DNA of 64,000 nt from Ornithinimicrobium laminariae (GTDB lineage: Bacteria; Actinomycetota; Actinomycetes; Actinomycetales; Dermatophilaceae), in contig NZ_JAHZSU010000002.1 of NCBI RefSeq assembly GCF_019457945.1, forward strand, positions 372,001-436,000, read 5' to 3'. The notes beneath the pieces are model-generated. The model saw only the letters and a program-made list of their open reading frames with translations, did not search any database and was not told where the DNA came from. Shown one piece after another: positions 45,780 to 55,912 of this stretch; position 1 is the stretch's first letter, and every line of letters begins with the position of its first letter. A program made the translations under genes and the position numbers.

Positions 45780-47090
45780 TTAGAGCGCGTTCTCGATGCT
45801 GGAGGTTAATCCCTGCACCACGGAGTCAGTGGTGGCTGCTGGGTCGGACAGGTACTGATCCATATTGTCAATCAAGGCCTGGTTGATCGCCGGGAAACCA
45901 GCCAGGACCGAGGTCTTGATGAGGGCCTCCGGCATCGTTGTGGCCTGCTGCTGGAAGACCGGCATCAGGTCTGGACGGCTGGCATAGGCCAACTTTGCCT
46001 CAACCAGGTCTTCGCGGACTGGGAGTACAGTCGTCTGCTCGCAGAAGTACTGCATGTTCTCTTTAGTGACCAAGAATTTGGCGAACTCAATTGCCGCGCC
46101 CTTGTTCTTTGCTTGCTCAGTAACGACAACAGCGTTACCCCCCAGGTCCGCGGCTTGGCCAGCATCCTGGGGCAAGTAGGTCACTCCCCATTCGAACTTG
46201 TCACCGATCGCTTCATCTAGCGACGGGATGAGGAAGTCACCTGTCTGAATCATCGAGATCTTCTCGGTGGGAAAAATCGCGTCCGGGTATGTTGGCCGCT
46301 TCACCAGGACGCTCGGCGCATGGAGGCCATCGGTGTAAAGCCCCTGGGTGAACTCCAAAGCCCTGCGAGCCTCTGGCGTGTCAAGATTTGCCGCCGTGAA
46401 GTCGTCTGTGAGCACGGTGCCACCGCCTTGGAATAGGGTATTGAACCACCGGTAAGCCCCAAAGAGTTGGTAGTTGAAGGCGAAGGGCGAAGAGCCGGGG
46501 TTGGCTTCTTTCAACTTGACCAGCACATCGGTGAACTCATCCCAGGTCCATGCGTTTTCTAGGGTGTCTGGGACTTCGGTGATGCCAGCCTTCTCGAAGT
46601 GGCTCTTGTTATAGGCCAGCGCTGACGTATCGGTGTGGTGTGGCACCCCGATAGGTGCCCCTTCAAAGTTGCAGGCCTCCCACAGCCCTGGAAGGAACTG
46701 CGCCGAAAAGTCGTCGTCAAGATAGTCAGTGAGTTCGACCAGGACACCTGTTTTGGCATACCCGTTGATGTCGGTATAACCAACCCGGAAAAGGTCCGGG
46801 GCGTCGTCGGCTTGCAACCTCCGGTCCACAACCGTGCGCATCTGGTCATAGGGAAGCACCTCGACCCGCACGGAAGCCCCGCGTTGTGTCTTGAAGTCAG
46901 CTGCAATCTTTTCGAAAGCAGCAATCTCGTTGTCACTTCCCCAGGTTGTCAAAGTGACTTCGCCACTCAATTGGCCTTCGGTAATAACTTCCGCGTCTTC
47001 CTCGCTGTCCCCGCCACAAGCGGACAGTGCTACGGCGATCCCAGCGGCCGTTGATGCTGACAAAAATGCGCGACGATTCAGATATGACAT
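45780..47090 (-). CDS. ABC sugar-binding lipoprotein
   Basis: 436 residues from the ATG at 47090 (AAGGGGC upstream). The start reads MSYLNRRAFLSASTAAG with a twin-arginine-like pair and a lipobox LSAC. Solute-binding fold of the CUT1 type (LTTWGSDNEIAAFEKIAADF; WNEF-like YAYNKSHFEKAG). Specificity unknown. Leads the transporter operon; the 165 bases to the OYE-like gene stop upstream include a hairpin. Confidence 0.9.
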   Translation of the reverse strand: MSYLNRRAFLSASTAAGIAVALSACGGDSEEDAEVITEGQLSGEVTLTTWGSDNEIAAFEKIAADFKTQRGASVRVEVLPYDQMRTVVDRRLQADDAPDLFRVGYTDINGYAKTGVLVELTDYLDDDFSAQFLPGLWEACNFEGAPIGVPHHTDTSALAYNKSHFEKAGITEVPDTLENAWTWDEFTDVLVKLKEANPGSSPFAFNYQLFGAYRWFNTLFQGGGTVLTDDFTAANLDTPEARRALEFTQGLYTDGLHAPSVLVKRPTYPDAIFPTEKISMIQTGDFLIPSLDEAIGDKFEWGVTYLPQDAGQAADLGGNAVVVTEQAKNKGAAIEFAKFLVTKENMQYFCEQTTVLPVREDLVEAKLAYASRPDLMPVFQQQATTMPEALIKTSVLAGFPAINQALIDNMDQYLSDPAATTDSVVQGLTSSIENAL

Positions 47091-47227
47091 GACGTTTGCC
47101 CCTTTGACGAAAATCGGCTCCACAGCGAAGCAGATCCTGATAGCGGGACTATATGCGTCGCCGCAGGTGGCGCCGCAGGGGGGTGCCCATTTTCGTCAAG
47201 CGTCATTGGGACCGCTAAAGCAACTGA

Positions 47228-47254
47228 GGCTCAGAACCAAGAAGATTCTGAGCC
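47228..47254 (-). terminator. Hairpin after old yellow enzyme gene
   Basis: Nine-bp stem (GGCTCAGAA 47228-47236 with TTCTGAGCC 47246-47254), nine-base loop, just past the stop at 47276 of the minus-strand OYE gene. It would separate OYE from the sugar-binding gene. Confidence 0.55.
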
Positions 47255-47275
47255 GCAGTCAATCAGCAAGGTTGT

Positions 47276-48355
47276 TTACGCACTGGCGCCTAGCGTCGGG
47301 TAGTCGGTGTAACCCTCGGCTCCACCGCCATAGAACGTGTCCATGATGGGCTCATTTAGCCCCGCACCCTCGGCCCATCGAACTTCCAAGTCCGGGTTGG
47401 CCAGATAGAGGCGCCCCACGGCGACGGCTGCGGCGTGACCGCCTTGCAGGGTTGACTCCACTGCGTTCAACGTCGTCACTTCACCAAAGCCGTCATTGCC
47501 AATCACGCTGCCACCGAAGCGCTGACTGAGATCCGCGAACAGGTCGCTGCCCGGGTCGGCCAGGATGGAGAGGTAGGCAAGTCCCAGGGTCGAGATCTGG
47601 TCGACCAGTGTGCCGTAGGTGCTGGCAACATCAGCGCTGTCATCCTCCACGACACCATTGAACTGGTGCCCGGGGGAGATACGAACACCTACTCGGTCGG
47701 CACCGATCGCTTGAGCGACGGCCGCAATAACTTCGACCGTGAAGCGAGTTCGGCCCTGTGCGCTGCCGCCGTACTCATCCTTACGCTCATTGCTATTTGG
47801 CGATAAGAACTGGTGCAAGAGGTAGCCATTGGCCGCATGCACCTCGACTCCGTCCAGGCCGGCTTCGATAGCGTTGCGGGCTGCCTGCACGTATTCGTTT
47901 AGCACGCTGGGCAACTCATCAGTTGCGATCTCGCGGGGCAGATCGTGATCCACCGGCCCTGCGGCCGTGATCATCTTTCCGGGTGCCCGGATAGCACTGG
48001 GGGCAACTGTTTCGGCCCTTTGCTTATTGTCAGCCGCCGCAATTCGGCCAGCGTGCATGAGTTGCACCACGATACGACCGCCACGCTCGTGCACAGCGTC
48101 TGCCACTGTCCGCCAGCCCTCGATTTGGGCAGCGCTGTGAATTCCGGGGCTGTTGAGATAGCCCTGCCCCACCAGGCTGGGCTGAGTGCCCTCACTAATG
48201 ATAAGACCAGCACCAGCGCGCTGCGCATAGTACCGAGCATTGAGTTGCGTAGGAGCCATCCCCTCACCGGCGCGGTTGCGGGTCAGCGGTGCCATCACGA
48301 AACGCTGGGGCAAGTCCCACTGGCCAACGCGGATGGGCTCAAAAGCAAGTGACAT
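47276..48355 (-). CDS. Old yellow enzyme-family alkene reductase
   Basis: 359 residues. FMN TIM-barrel: RFVMAPLTRNRAGEGMAPTQLNARYYAQRAGAGLIISEG, GIHSAAQIEGWRTVADAVHERGGRIVVQLMHAGRIA, and EVHAANGYLLHQFLSPNSNERKDEYGG with the HxxN substrate motif. N-ethylmaleimide reductase-like; reduces activated C=C bonds with NAD(P)H. Start ATG with AGAAGGATCACC upstream. Same strand as the sugar transporter but a hairpin and 185 bases lie between. Confidence 0.9.
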   Translation of the reverse strand: MSLAFEPIRVGQWDLPQRFVMAPLTRNRAGEGMAPTQLNARYYAQRAGAGLIISEGTQPSLVGQGYLNSPGIHSAAQIEGWRTVADAVHERGGRIVVQLMHAGRIAAADNKQRAETVAPSAIRAPGKMITAAGPVDHDLPREIATDELPSVLNEYVQAARNAIEAGLDGVEVHAANGYLLHQFLSPNSNERKDEYGGSAQGRTRFTVEVIAAVAQAIGADRVGVRISPGHQFNGVVEDDSADVASTYGTLVDQISTLGLAYLSILADPGSDLFADLSQRFGGSVIGNDGFGEVTTLNAVESTLQGGHAAAVAVGRLYLANPDLEVRWAEGAGLNEPIMDTFYGGGAEGYTDYPTLGASA

Positions 48356-48553
48356 GGTGATCCTTCTCAGGTCAAAAATCGAGGCGAGGGCGCGTCATGG
48401 GGTGCAGTCGATGTCGTCTCTCTCCAAAAGAGAACAGTGTCCCGCACTTCTTTCATTCCCATCCGAGCGCCGTTGACACAGGGGCGCCTCAATCGCAGTC
48501 ACGCGGGCCCGTCAATGGTCGGCAAACGAAGCCACCCAGGCGGGAGGAAACCA

Positions 48554-48592
48554 AAAACCCCCCGACCGCGTTTCCGCATGTCGGGGGGTTTT
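48554..48592 (-). terminator. Intrinsic terminator of tRNA-Arg
   Basis: Perfect 13-bp stem (48554-48566 with 48580-48592) with CCCCCC/GGGGGG core; on the minus strand it ends in a T-run. Distance from the tRNA 3' end is 20 bases. Confidence 0.8.
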
Positions 48593-48611
48593 GTTCTGTC
48601 TCAACACAGAG

Positions 48612-48684
48612 CGCGCCCGGCAGGATTCGAACCTGCAACCTTCTGATCCGTAGTCAGATGCTCTATCCGTTGAGCTACGGGCGC
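48612..48684 (-). tRNA. tRNA-Arg (ACG)
   Basis: Acceptor GCGCCCG pairs with CGGGCGC; anticodon loop CTACGGA gives ACG, the substrate of TadA; T-arm GCAGGTTCGAATCCTGC. No CCA encoded. Confidence 0.96.
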
Positions 48685-48801
48685 TTTTTCGTTACTTAGG
48701 CAACGACGTGAAACATTACCTGATCGCTGCCCTAGTCGTGAAATCCGCACACTACGCGACTTTTTACGCCCATCCACCGGACCTCTTCGCCAGGTCGCAA
48801 A

Positions 48802-48843
48802 AGAGCCGCAACTGATCCGATTGCTCGGTGCGGTTGCGGCTCT
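48802..48843 (-). terminator. Intrinsic terminator of tRNA-Ser (GCT)
   Basis: 11-bp stem (AGAGCCGCAAC 48802-48812 with GTTGCGGCTCT 48833-48843); the minus strand continues into TTTTGCG. About 48 bases past the tRNA 3' end. Confidence 0.7.
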
Positions 48844-48890
48844 GACTCACTCTCGTGAGCCACTGTCCTGGCGCTAGCCAGAACATTCTG

Positions 48891-48978
48891 CGGAGGTGGA
48901 GAGATTCGAACTCTCGATGGGGTATCACCCCAAACCCGCTTAGCAGGCGGGCGCACTAGGCCACTATGCGACACCTCC
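48891..48978 (-). tRNA. tRNA-Ser (GCT)
   Basis: Acceptor GGAGGTG pairs with CACCTCC; anticodon loop CTGCTAA gives GCT; long variable arm with GGGGTGATACCCC; T-arm GAGAGTTCGAATCTCTC. Ends CA, no full CCA. Confidence 0.96.
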
Positions 48979-49132
48979 ACGCCTATTAGAGTGAAGCTCT
49001 CTTCACTGCCAACGGGCGACGATCAGGCTACCTTTAAGGGGTAGCGTTCACCAAACAGGGAGACGTTGGACCCACCTACCATTCAGGTTGCTCCATCAGA
49101 ATGGACGTTGTTCACGTGTCGAGAGGTTGAAT

Positions 49133-50740
49133 ATGCCCCAAACGCCAAGCGACGGTCGAGACGACCGTCGCGAGTCTGATGACGCGTTCGGAGACTTCTT
49201 CCCGCACACCCGACGAGAGCACCGCGAGCTACTCGAGCAGCAGGCACGCGAGCAGGCACCCCAGATGTCACGCGTTGAACAAATGCGCCGTGCCTATGGG
49301 CTGACGGCGTTGGGGACGATCTTCCCCGGCGCTGGCCTAGCGATGACCAAGCGACGGACCGTAGGCCTCGTTCTTCTCGGGATCGCCATCGGCATCCTGC
49401 TCTTGGTCGCCTGGTGGCTGTTTTCCAATGGCCCCATTCAAGCCCTAGCTGGCCTTGGATCACGACCCGCACGGCTGCAGGCCATTGCTTGGCTGGCAGC
49501 CGGTGGCATGGTCATCTGGATGGGCTCTGTGGCGCTCACAGCGATCGTTAGCAGCCCCAAACCCTTGCAAGGTGGCCAGCGGGCTGGCCTATCGGTCTTT
49601 ACGGGCCTCATGTGCCTCGCCTTGGCTGTCCCGACAGCGGTGGGCCTGCGTTACGCTGATGCGAGCTCAGACACCGTTGGCACCATGTTTGCCAACACCG
49701 ACCAGTCGACACTCGACCTTGGCGCTGATGACCCGTGGGAAGACACTCCCCGGGTCAACATTCTTCTTCTCGGCTCTGACGCTGGCGACGGCCGCACTGG
49801 TGTGCGCACCGACACCATGCTGGTAGCGAGCATCGACACACAGACCGGCGACAGCGTCCTCTTTGGTATCCCGCGCAACCTCGAGAACGTGCCAATCCCA
49901 GAGGACAACCCGCTCAGCAACCTCTATCCCGATGGCTATAACTGTGGCGACGAATGCCTGATGAACGCCATCTGGACTGAGGCTGAAAACGCCAAGCTCA
50001 GCAACCCCGGCTGGTATTCAGACGACCCTGACGACAATGTGGGCCTTACCGCGACTCGTGAGGTCATCAGCGAGGTCTTGGGCATCCCCGTTGACTACAG
50101 CGCCGTCGTCAACCTTGAGGGCTTCACCGACCTGGTGGACGCCATGGGTGGCGTGGACATTAACGTCCAGGAGCGGCTGCCGATGGGCGGCAAGACCGTC
50201 AATGGGCAATTGGTCCCGGACAGCGAGTCGGGTTGGCTTGAGGTGGGCGAACAGCACCTCAATGGCTATGAGGCGATGTGGTATTCCCGCTCGCGCGTCA
50301 CCACCGACGACTTCAGCCGTATGCGTCGTCAGCGTTGTGTTGTCAGCGCTTTGGTGGAGCAGGTCAACCCCTTCACCATCCTGACGAACTACACCGACAT
50401 CCTTGATGTTGCTGGCCAGAACATTTACACCTCTATCCCCCAGGAAGAATTGCCGGCCTGGGCCGAGTTGGTGTTGCGCGTGCAGGGTGGCGGACAGATC
50501 ACCAGCCTGCCGTTCACGATCGAAAACACCAATGTCAGCAACCCTGACTTCGACGACATCCACGAGCAGGTCCAAGAGAGCATCGCTCCCCCTGAGCCCA
50601 CGACGACCGCAACGAGCGAGCCGACCCCCAGTGAGCCCACGACGAGCGAACCCACGACCACCGACCCGACGGCGGATGAAACGACCACCGAAGAGTTGAA
50701 CACCGAAGACGAACTCGTCGACGTGGGAACGGTCTGCTGA
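49133..50740 (+). CDS. LytR-CpsA-Psr (LCP) cell-wall ligase
   Basis: 535 residues from the ATG at 49133. A soluble basic N-terminus, then three hydrophobic segments (about 60-85, 110-140, 145-165), followed by the LCP domain (about 205-400): TRVNILLLGSDAGDGRTGVRTDTMLVASID with the DxR pattern, GIPRNLENVPIP, MGGVDINV and the YSRSRVTTDDFSRMRRQR motif. The C-terminal 60 residues are Thr/Pro/Glu-rich repeats. LCP enzymes attach polymers to peptidoglycan. Confidence 0.9.
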   Translation: MPQTPSDGRDDRRESDDAFGDFFPHTRREHRELLEQQAREQAPQMSRVEQMRRAYGLTALGTIFPGAGLAMTKRRTVGLVLLGIAIGILLLVAWWLFSNGPIQALAGLGSRPARLQAIAWLAAGGMVIWMGSVALTAIVSSPKPLQGGQRAGLSVFTGLMCLALAVPTAVGLRYADASSDTVGTMFANTDQSTLDLGADDPWEDTPRVNILLLGSDAGDGRTGVRTDTMLVASIDTQTGDSVLFGIPRNLENVPIPEDNPLSNLYPDGYNCGDECLMNAIWTEAENAKLSNPGWYSDDPDDNVGLTATREVISEVLGIPVDYSAVVNLEGFTDLVDAMGGVDINVQERLPMGGKTVNGQLVPDSESGWLEVGEQHLNGYEAMWYSRSRVTTDDFSRMRRQRCVVSALVEQVNPFTILTNYTDILDVAGQNIYTSIPQEELPAWAELVLRVQGGGQITSLPFTIENTNVSNPDFDDIHEQVQESIAPPEPTTTATSEPTPSEPTTSEPTTTDPTADETTTEELNTEDELVDVGTVC

Positions 50741-50758
50741 GCCGCTCAGCAAGCCAGC

Positions 50759-50798
50759 AAAGAACCGGCACCGTGGATCTCCACGGCGCCGGTTCTTT
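50759..50798 (+). terminator. Terminator of LCP gene
   Basis: 18-bp stem with one A/C mismatch (50759-50776 with 50781-50798), loop ATCT, 18 bases past the stop. It ends in TTT. Confidence 0.8.
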
Positions 50799-50837
50799 GT
50801 CTGCGTTTATTGTCTAGCCATGCGATAGGCAGACAAA

Positions 50838-50875
50838 GAAGTAGCCCCCAAGCCAAAAGGCTTGGGGGCTACTTC
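50838..50875 (-). terminator. Terminator of cold-shock gene
   Basis: Perfect 17-bp stem (50838-50854 with 50859-50875), loop AAAA. On the minus strand it follows the cspA stop by 36 bases and is followed by TTTGTC. Confidence 0.8.
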
Positions 50876-50911
50876 AACTGCTAAGACTCAACTAGGAGTC
50901 GCAGTTCGCTC

Positions 50912-51115
50912 TCAGACGGGGCGAACGGCGTCGGCCTGCGGGCCCTTGGGGCTCTGCGTGACCTCGAACTCGACGCGCTGTGCTTCGTCCAACGACTTGT
51001 AGCCGTTGGTCTCGATGGCCGAGTAGTGAACGAACACGTCGGGGCCACCGCCATCCTGTGCGATGAAGCCGAAGCCCTTTTCAGCGTTGAACCACTTCAC
51101 TGTTCCCTGTGCCAT
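50912..51115 (-). CDS. cspA: Cold-shock protein CspA family
   Basis: 67 residues from the ATG at 51115; the frame upstream to 51274 is untranslated leader. [20 protein letters not shown] holds RNP1 (KGFGFI) and DVFVHYSAI is RNP2. RNA chaperone. A weak promoter (TTATAC, minus strand, at 51285-51290) would leave a leader of about 160 bases, as is usual for cold-shock genes. Confidence 0.93.
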   Translation of the reverse strand: MAQGTVKWFNAEKGFGFIAQDGGGPDVFVHYSAIETNGYKSLDEAQRVEFEVTQSPKGPQADAVRPV

Positions 51116-51372
51116 GGGGGTGTCTCTTTCTGCTGTACGTCTGCGACACTCACCACAGGTCGTGATGAGTGGGCTGAATATTGAACCCCCCACTCGCCGA
51201 GGCATGCTCGGTTTGTGTTGACGTGCCAAAAAACCTGAAAGGTACGGCGTGTACTTCACTGCGAGGAACTGCAACTACAACCAGGTATAACCGTAGCAGC
51301 AATCCCAGGTGAAACCACGATCGGGTTAATGTAACAATGGTCCACGCACCACGAGCCTCGTGTTCGTGCCAA

Positions 51373-51455
51373 GGAGGGTTCGCATAGCGGCCGAGTGCAG
51401 GCGCCTTGAAAGCGCCCGAGGGAAACCTCCGTGGGTTCAAATCCCACACCCTCCG
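51373..51455 (+). tRNA. tRNA-Ser (TGA)
   Basis: Acceptor GGAGGGT pairs with ACCCTCC; anticodon loop CTTGAAA gives TGA; long variable arm; T-arm GTGGGTTCAAATCCCAC. No CCA encoded. With the GGA, CGA and GCT genes it completes the serine set in this window. Confidence 0.96.
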
Positions 51456-51514
51456 CAAGTTCAAGCCGATGGGGCTACCTGCCTCACCGCGTACCTACTT
51501 CTCCTGGAGGAGAT

Positions 51515-51850
51515 ATGCACAAGATCACTTTGTTGGTTGGCATCGGAATCGGCTACGTGCTGGGCGCTAAGGCCGGTCGCGAGCGTTACGAAGCTTTTGC
51601 TGACCAGGCCAGCAAGGCATGGTCGGACCCCCGCGTCCAGAGCCGCGTCGGGGACGTCAAGGAAAAGGCCACCGAGGCTGCCGCGGGCGTTGCCGCCAAC
51701 GTCAAGGACAAGGCCTCTGAGGTCGCACCCAAGGCAGCTTCGGCAGCCGAGTCGGCCATCAGCAGCGCTTCGGACAAGTTGAGCAGCCCGAGCCCGGCAG
51801 ACATGCCCGAGCACTCGGACGTTCTGGACCACAGCAACGACCAGAGCTGA
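51515..51850 (+). CDS. YtxH-like membrane-tethered protein
   Basis: 111 residues. GGAGGAG lies just upstream of the ATG. One N-terminal helix with ITLLVGIGIGYVLGAKAGRERYE, the YtxH opening, then a coiled/amphipathic Ala/Glu/Lys-rich tail. Role unknown; members are often stress-linked. Confidence 0.75.
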   Translation: MHKITLLVGIGIGYVLGAKAGRERYEAFADQASKAWSDPRVQSRVGDVKEKATEAAAGVAANVKDKASEVAPKAASAAESAISSASDKLSSPSPADMPEHSDVLDHSNDQS

Positions 51851-51872
51851 TCTCGGCCACAGGTTGAGAGGC

Positions 51873-51908
51873 AGAAGGCCGTGCACCCTCAAGGGTGCAC
51901 GGCCTTCT
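51873..51908. terminator. Bidirectional stem-loop terminator
   Basis: 17-bp stem (51873-51889 with 51892-51908) with a very tight loop, between the YtxH gene and the convergent cysE. Effective loop is probably four bases. Confidence 0.8.
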
Positions 51909-51938
51909 GTGCTTCGCGGTGCGTATTGAAGCGCTGCG

Positions 51939-52528
51939 TTAGATCCAGAGCGCAGGGTCGGCATACATCAGGTCAGCCGACTGCCGCTCACGAGGCACCC
52001 GCACTGTTGCTGGCACCCCGACGGCCACAGCCAAGACCGGGACGTCTTTCACCACGACGGCGTTGGCGCCCACTTGAGCACCGGCTCCCACCGTTACCGG
52101 CCCTAGTATGCGAGCGCCAGCGCCGAGAACGGCTCCGTCTTCGATGGTCGGGTGCCGTTTGACCGGCTCCATTGACCGGCCACCCAGCGTGACCCCGTGA
52201 TACATCATCACGTCATCGCCAACTTCGGCAGTCGCACCGATGACCACACCCATTCCGTGATCAATAAAGAGCCGCTTGCCGATCTTGGCTGCCGGGTGAA
52301 TCTCCACCCCAGTCAGCGAGCGGGCCATTTGAGACACCAAACGCGCGGGCACCTTGCCAGCGTCGCCGCTGTGCCAGATGCGGTGCGCGACTCGATGCGC
52401 CCAGAGCGCGTGCAGCCCCGGCGAAGCCAGCGCCATCTCTAGCCTGCTGGTGCTCGCCGGGTCACGCTCCAACCCAGCATCGAGGTCTTCGCGGACTCCT
52501 TGAAGGGAGCCCCGCAGCGAAAACGGCA

Positions 52529-52529
<1 letters not shown>
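51939..52529 (-). CDS. cysE: Serine O-acetyltransferase
   Basis: 196 residues. Acetylates serine with acetyl-CoA for cysteine synthesis. The left-handed beta-helix hexapeptides run from IHPAAKIGKRLFIDHGMGVVIGATAEVGDDVMMYHGVTLGG to the GAQVGANAVVVKDVPV region, the two His being active-site residues. Overlaps cysK by one base and follows it in the operon. Confidence 0.92.
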
Positions 52530-53458
<929 letters not shown>

Positions 53459-53617
53459 GGTTTCTCCTTGTGTGTTGGGTTCGCAGTACGGACGTGCCTC
53501 TCAGACGGTAATACGTTTCCCAAGTTCTTGTTATTCCGCAGGCTCCAATCCAGACCGAGTGCGCCGCAGAAAGCACCTGGGCGAGCGGACCCTTGCCAGC
53601 CTCCGTAAGATTCAGGT

Positions 53618-55831
53618 ATGTCAGCAGCACAGATCGCCGCCATCGTCGTCGGCCTAGGTGTCACCGTGGTGGCCATCGCACTCTTCGTGCAGATGATCGC
53701 CGGTTTCCTTCAGCGCTTCCGGCTCGGCCAGCCCGCCCCTGGACGCACCGATGAGCCAGGCGCTCGAACGGTCACTCTGGTCCGCGAGGTTCTGGGCCAC
53801 ACCCGAATGGGCCGCAAGAAAGTCGTCGCGGTCGCCCACTGGGTCGTGATGATCTCTTTCGGCCTGCTCTTCATGACCCTGGTCAATGCCTACGGCCAGC
53901 TATTCAGCCCGCGCTTCGACTTGTGGGGGTTGGCGCACTTCACCCCGTTGGCGTGGCTCTTTGAGCTCTTCGGTTGGGGCGCGATCATCGGCATTCTGGT
54001 GCTCATCGGGATCCGCCAGAAGGAGAGCCCCCGCTCGGCTGGCCGCAAAAGTCGCTTTTATGGCTCCACTGCCTGGCAGGCCTATTTTGTCGAGGCCGTG
54101 ATCCTGGGCGTTGGCATCGCTATCGTCACGTTGCGCGCGCTGGAGTATGCGCTAGGTCAGGCAGAAGGCGAAGCCTGGGCCAGCGCCCTCAACTTTCCGC
54201 TGACCGCGTGGCTCGGCTCGCTGATGAGTGGCATGTCGATTGGCGCCTTGGAGACGACCATCGTTGTCGTCGCGTTAATCAAGATCCTGATCTCAATGGC
54301 GTGGATGATCACCATTGCGCTCACGCCCACCATGGGTGTTGCCTGGCACCGCTTCCTGGCCTTCTTTAACATCTGGTTCAGGCGTCACCCCGAGGGCCAG
54401 ACCTCCCTCGGGGCGGTGCAGCCCATCATGATCAAGGGCGAACCCATCGACTTTGAAGAAATTGAAGAGCTCGACGAGGACGCCGCCCTTGGCGTCGGCA
54501 AGGTTGAAGACTTCACCTGGAAGGGCCTGCTCGACTTTTCCACTTGCACAGAGTGTGGTCGCTGCCAGGAGCAGTGCCCGGCCTGGCACACCGAAAAGCC
54601 GCTGTCACCCAAGATGCTGGTCACCGCGCTGCGCAATCACCACCACGACAAGGCCCCGTGGCTGCTGGCTACCGAGGACCAGCGCACCGCCGCTGAAAGT
54701 GGCGACCACAGCGTGCTCACCGCAGAGGCGCTGGCCGCTGGCACGATTGACCTCGTCGGCGACGATGGCGCTGTCATTGACACCGACATTCTGTGGTCCT
54801 GCACCACTTGTGGCGCGTGCGTCGAGCAGTGCCCCGTCGATATCGAGCACGTCGACGCAATCGTTGACATGCGCCGCTATCAGACGCTGATCGAGTCGGC
54901 CTTCCCCAGCGAACTAGGTGGATTGTTCAAGAACCTCGAAAACAAGCAAAACCCGTGGGGTATGTCGGCACGTGCCCGTCTCGATTGGGCTAAGGATCTC
55001 GACTTTGACGTGCCAATGGTGGGCGGCGATGTCGAAGACCTCGCCGAGATGGACTACCTGTTTTGGGTTGGCTGTGCGGGCGCTTTCGAAGACCGTGCCA
55101 AAAAGACCACGCGAGCCGTAGCTGAGTTGCTGCACATGGCTGACGTGAAGTTTGCAGTGCTCGGCGATGGTGAAACCTGCACCGGCGACCCTGCTCGCCG
55201 CGCCGGTAATGAGTTCCTGTTTCAGATGTTGGCCCAGCAGAACGTTGAGGTGCTTAACGAAGCGGGTGCGGCCAAGATCGTCGTCACGTGTGCACACTGT
55301 TTCAACACCATCAAGAACGAATACCCCCAGCTTGGTGGCAACTATGAGGTTTTGCACCACACCCAGTTGCTCAACCGACTGGTCCGCGAAAAGCGCCTGA
55401 CCCCGGTGTCGCGTCCAGGCCAGGCTCAACTGCAAACTCCGGCTTCCACGGCGGAGAGCGTGACCTATCACGACCCGTGCTACCTGGGCCGACACAACGG
55501 TGTCTATGCGCCTCCACGTGAACTGCTGGGAGCCTTGCCTGGTGTCGAGATGCGCGAGATGCCGCGCAACTCGGAGAAGGCGTTCTGCTGTGGTGCCGGT
55601 GGCGCACGCATGTGGATGGAAGAAAAGCTCGGCACCCGGATCAACGTCAACCGCACCGAAGAAGCGCTGGCTACTGGCGCCGATCGCATTGCCGTCGGCT
55701 GCCCGTTCTGCCGGGTGATGCTCTCGGACGGCTTGACTGAAAAGCAGTCCGCCGGTGCCCGCGAAGAAGTTGAGGTTATCGACGTGGCTCAGATGCTGCT
55801 GGCAGCCGTGCAACCGCAAAAGCAGTCGTAG
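53618..55831 (+). CDS. Membrane Fe-S oxidoreductase, HdrD/GlpC-like
   Basis: 737 residues. Membrane N-terminus with about six helices (to about 265), including a narI-like region. Two 4Fe-4S motifs: CTECGRCQEQCPAW and CTTCGACVEQCP. Two CCG domains follow: GCAGAFEDRAKK and CAHCFNTIKNEYP, then YHDPCYLGRHNGVY and CCGAGGARMW. Resembles heterodisulfide-reductase-like electron-transfer proteins of Actinomycetota, possibly feeding beta-oxidation electrons to quinone. Stands alone. Confidence 0.87.
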   Translation: MSAAQIAAIVVGLGVTVVAIALFVQMIAGFLQRFRLGQPAPGRTDEPGARTVTLVREVLGHTRMGRKKVVAVAHWVVMISFGLLFMTLVNAYGQLFSPRFDLWGLAHFTPLAWLFELFGWGAIIGILVLIGIRQKESPRSAGRKSRFYGSTAWQAYFVEAVILGVGIAIVTLRALEYALGQAEGEAWASALNFPLTAWLGSLMSGMSIGALETTIVVVALIKILISMAWMITIALTPTMGVAWHRFLAFFNIWFRRHPEGQTSLGAVQPIMIKGEPIDFEEIEELDEDAALGVGKVEDFTWKGLLDFSTCTECGRCQEQCPAWHTEKPLSPKMLVTALRNHHHDKAPWLLATEDQRTAAESGDHSVLTAEALAAGTIDLVGDDGAVIDTDILWSCTTCGACVEQCPVDIEHVDAIVDMRRYQTLIESAFPSELGGLFKNLENKQNPWGMSARARLDWAKDLDFDVPMVGGDVEDLAEMDYLFWVGCAGAFEDRAKKTTRAVAELLHMADVKFAVLGDGETCTGDPARRAGNEFLFQMLAQQNVEVLNEAGAAKIVVTCAHCFNTIKNEYPQLGGNYEVLHHTQLLNRLVREKRLTPVSRPGQAQLQTPASTAESVTYHDPCYLGRHNGVYAPPRELLGALPGVEMREMPRNSEKAFCCGAGGARMWMEEKLGTRINVNRTEEALATGADRIAVGCPFCRVMLSDGLTEKQSAGAREEVEVIDVAQMLLAAVQPQKQS

Positions 55832-55861
55832 CCACTAAGCGACTCTCGCGGACAGCGAAAC

Positions 55862-55891
55862 GGCCCGTCACCTCGTGGGAGGTGACGGCCC
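55862..55891. terminator. Terminator between convergent genes
   Basis: Ten-bp stem CCGTCACCTC (55865-55874) with GAGGTGACGG (55879-55888), loop GTGG, extended by GG/CC outside a mismatch. Lies between the Fe-S oxidoreductase and the OpuC-type binding protein. Confidence 0.7.
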
Positions 55892-55912
55892 GCTTGCATT
55901 TGTTGAGTCGGA

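Noticed and set aside
51256-51464. Minus-strand ORF starting MGFEPTEVSLGRFQG
   Set aside because: Antisense of tRNA-Ser (TGA).
54914-55819. 301-residue minus-strand ORF
   Set aside because: Shadow of the Fe-S oxidoreductase C-terminal half, where the CCG motifs lie on the plus strand.
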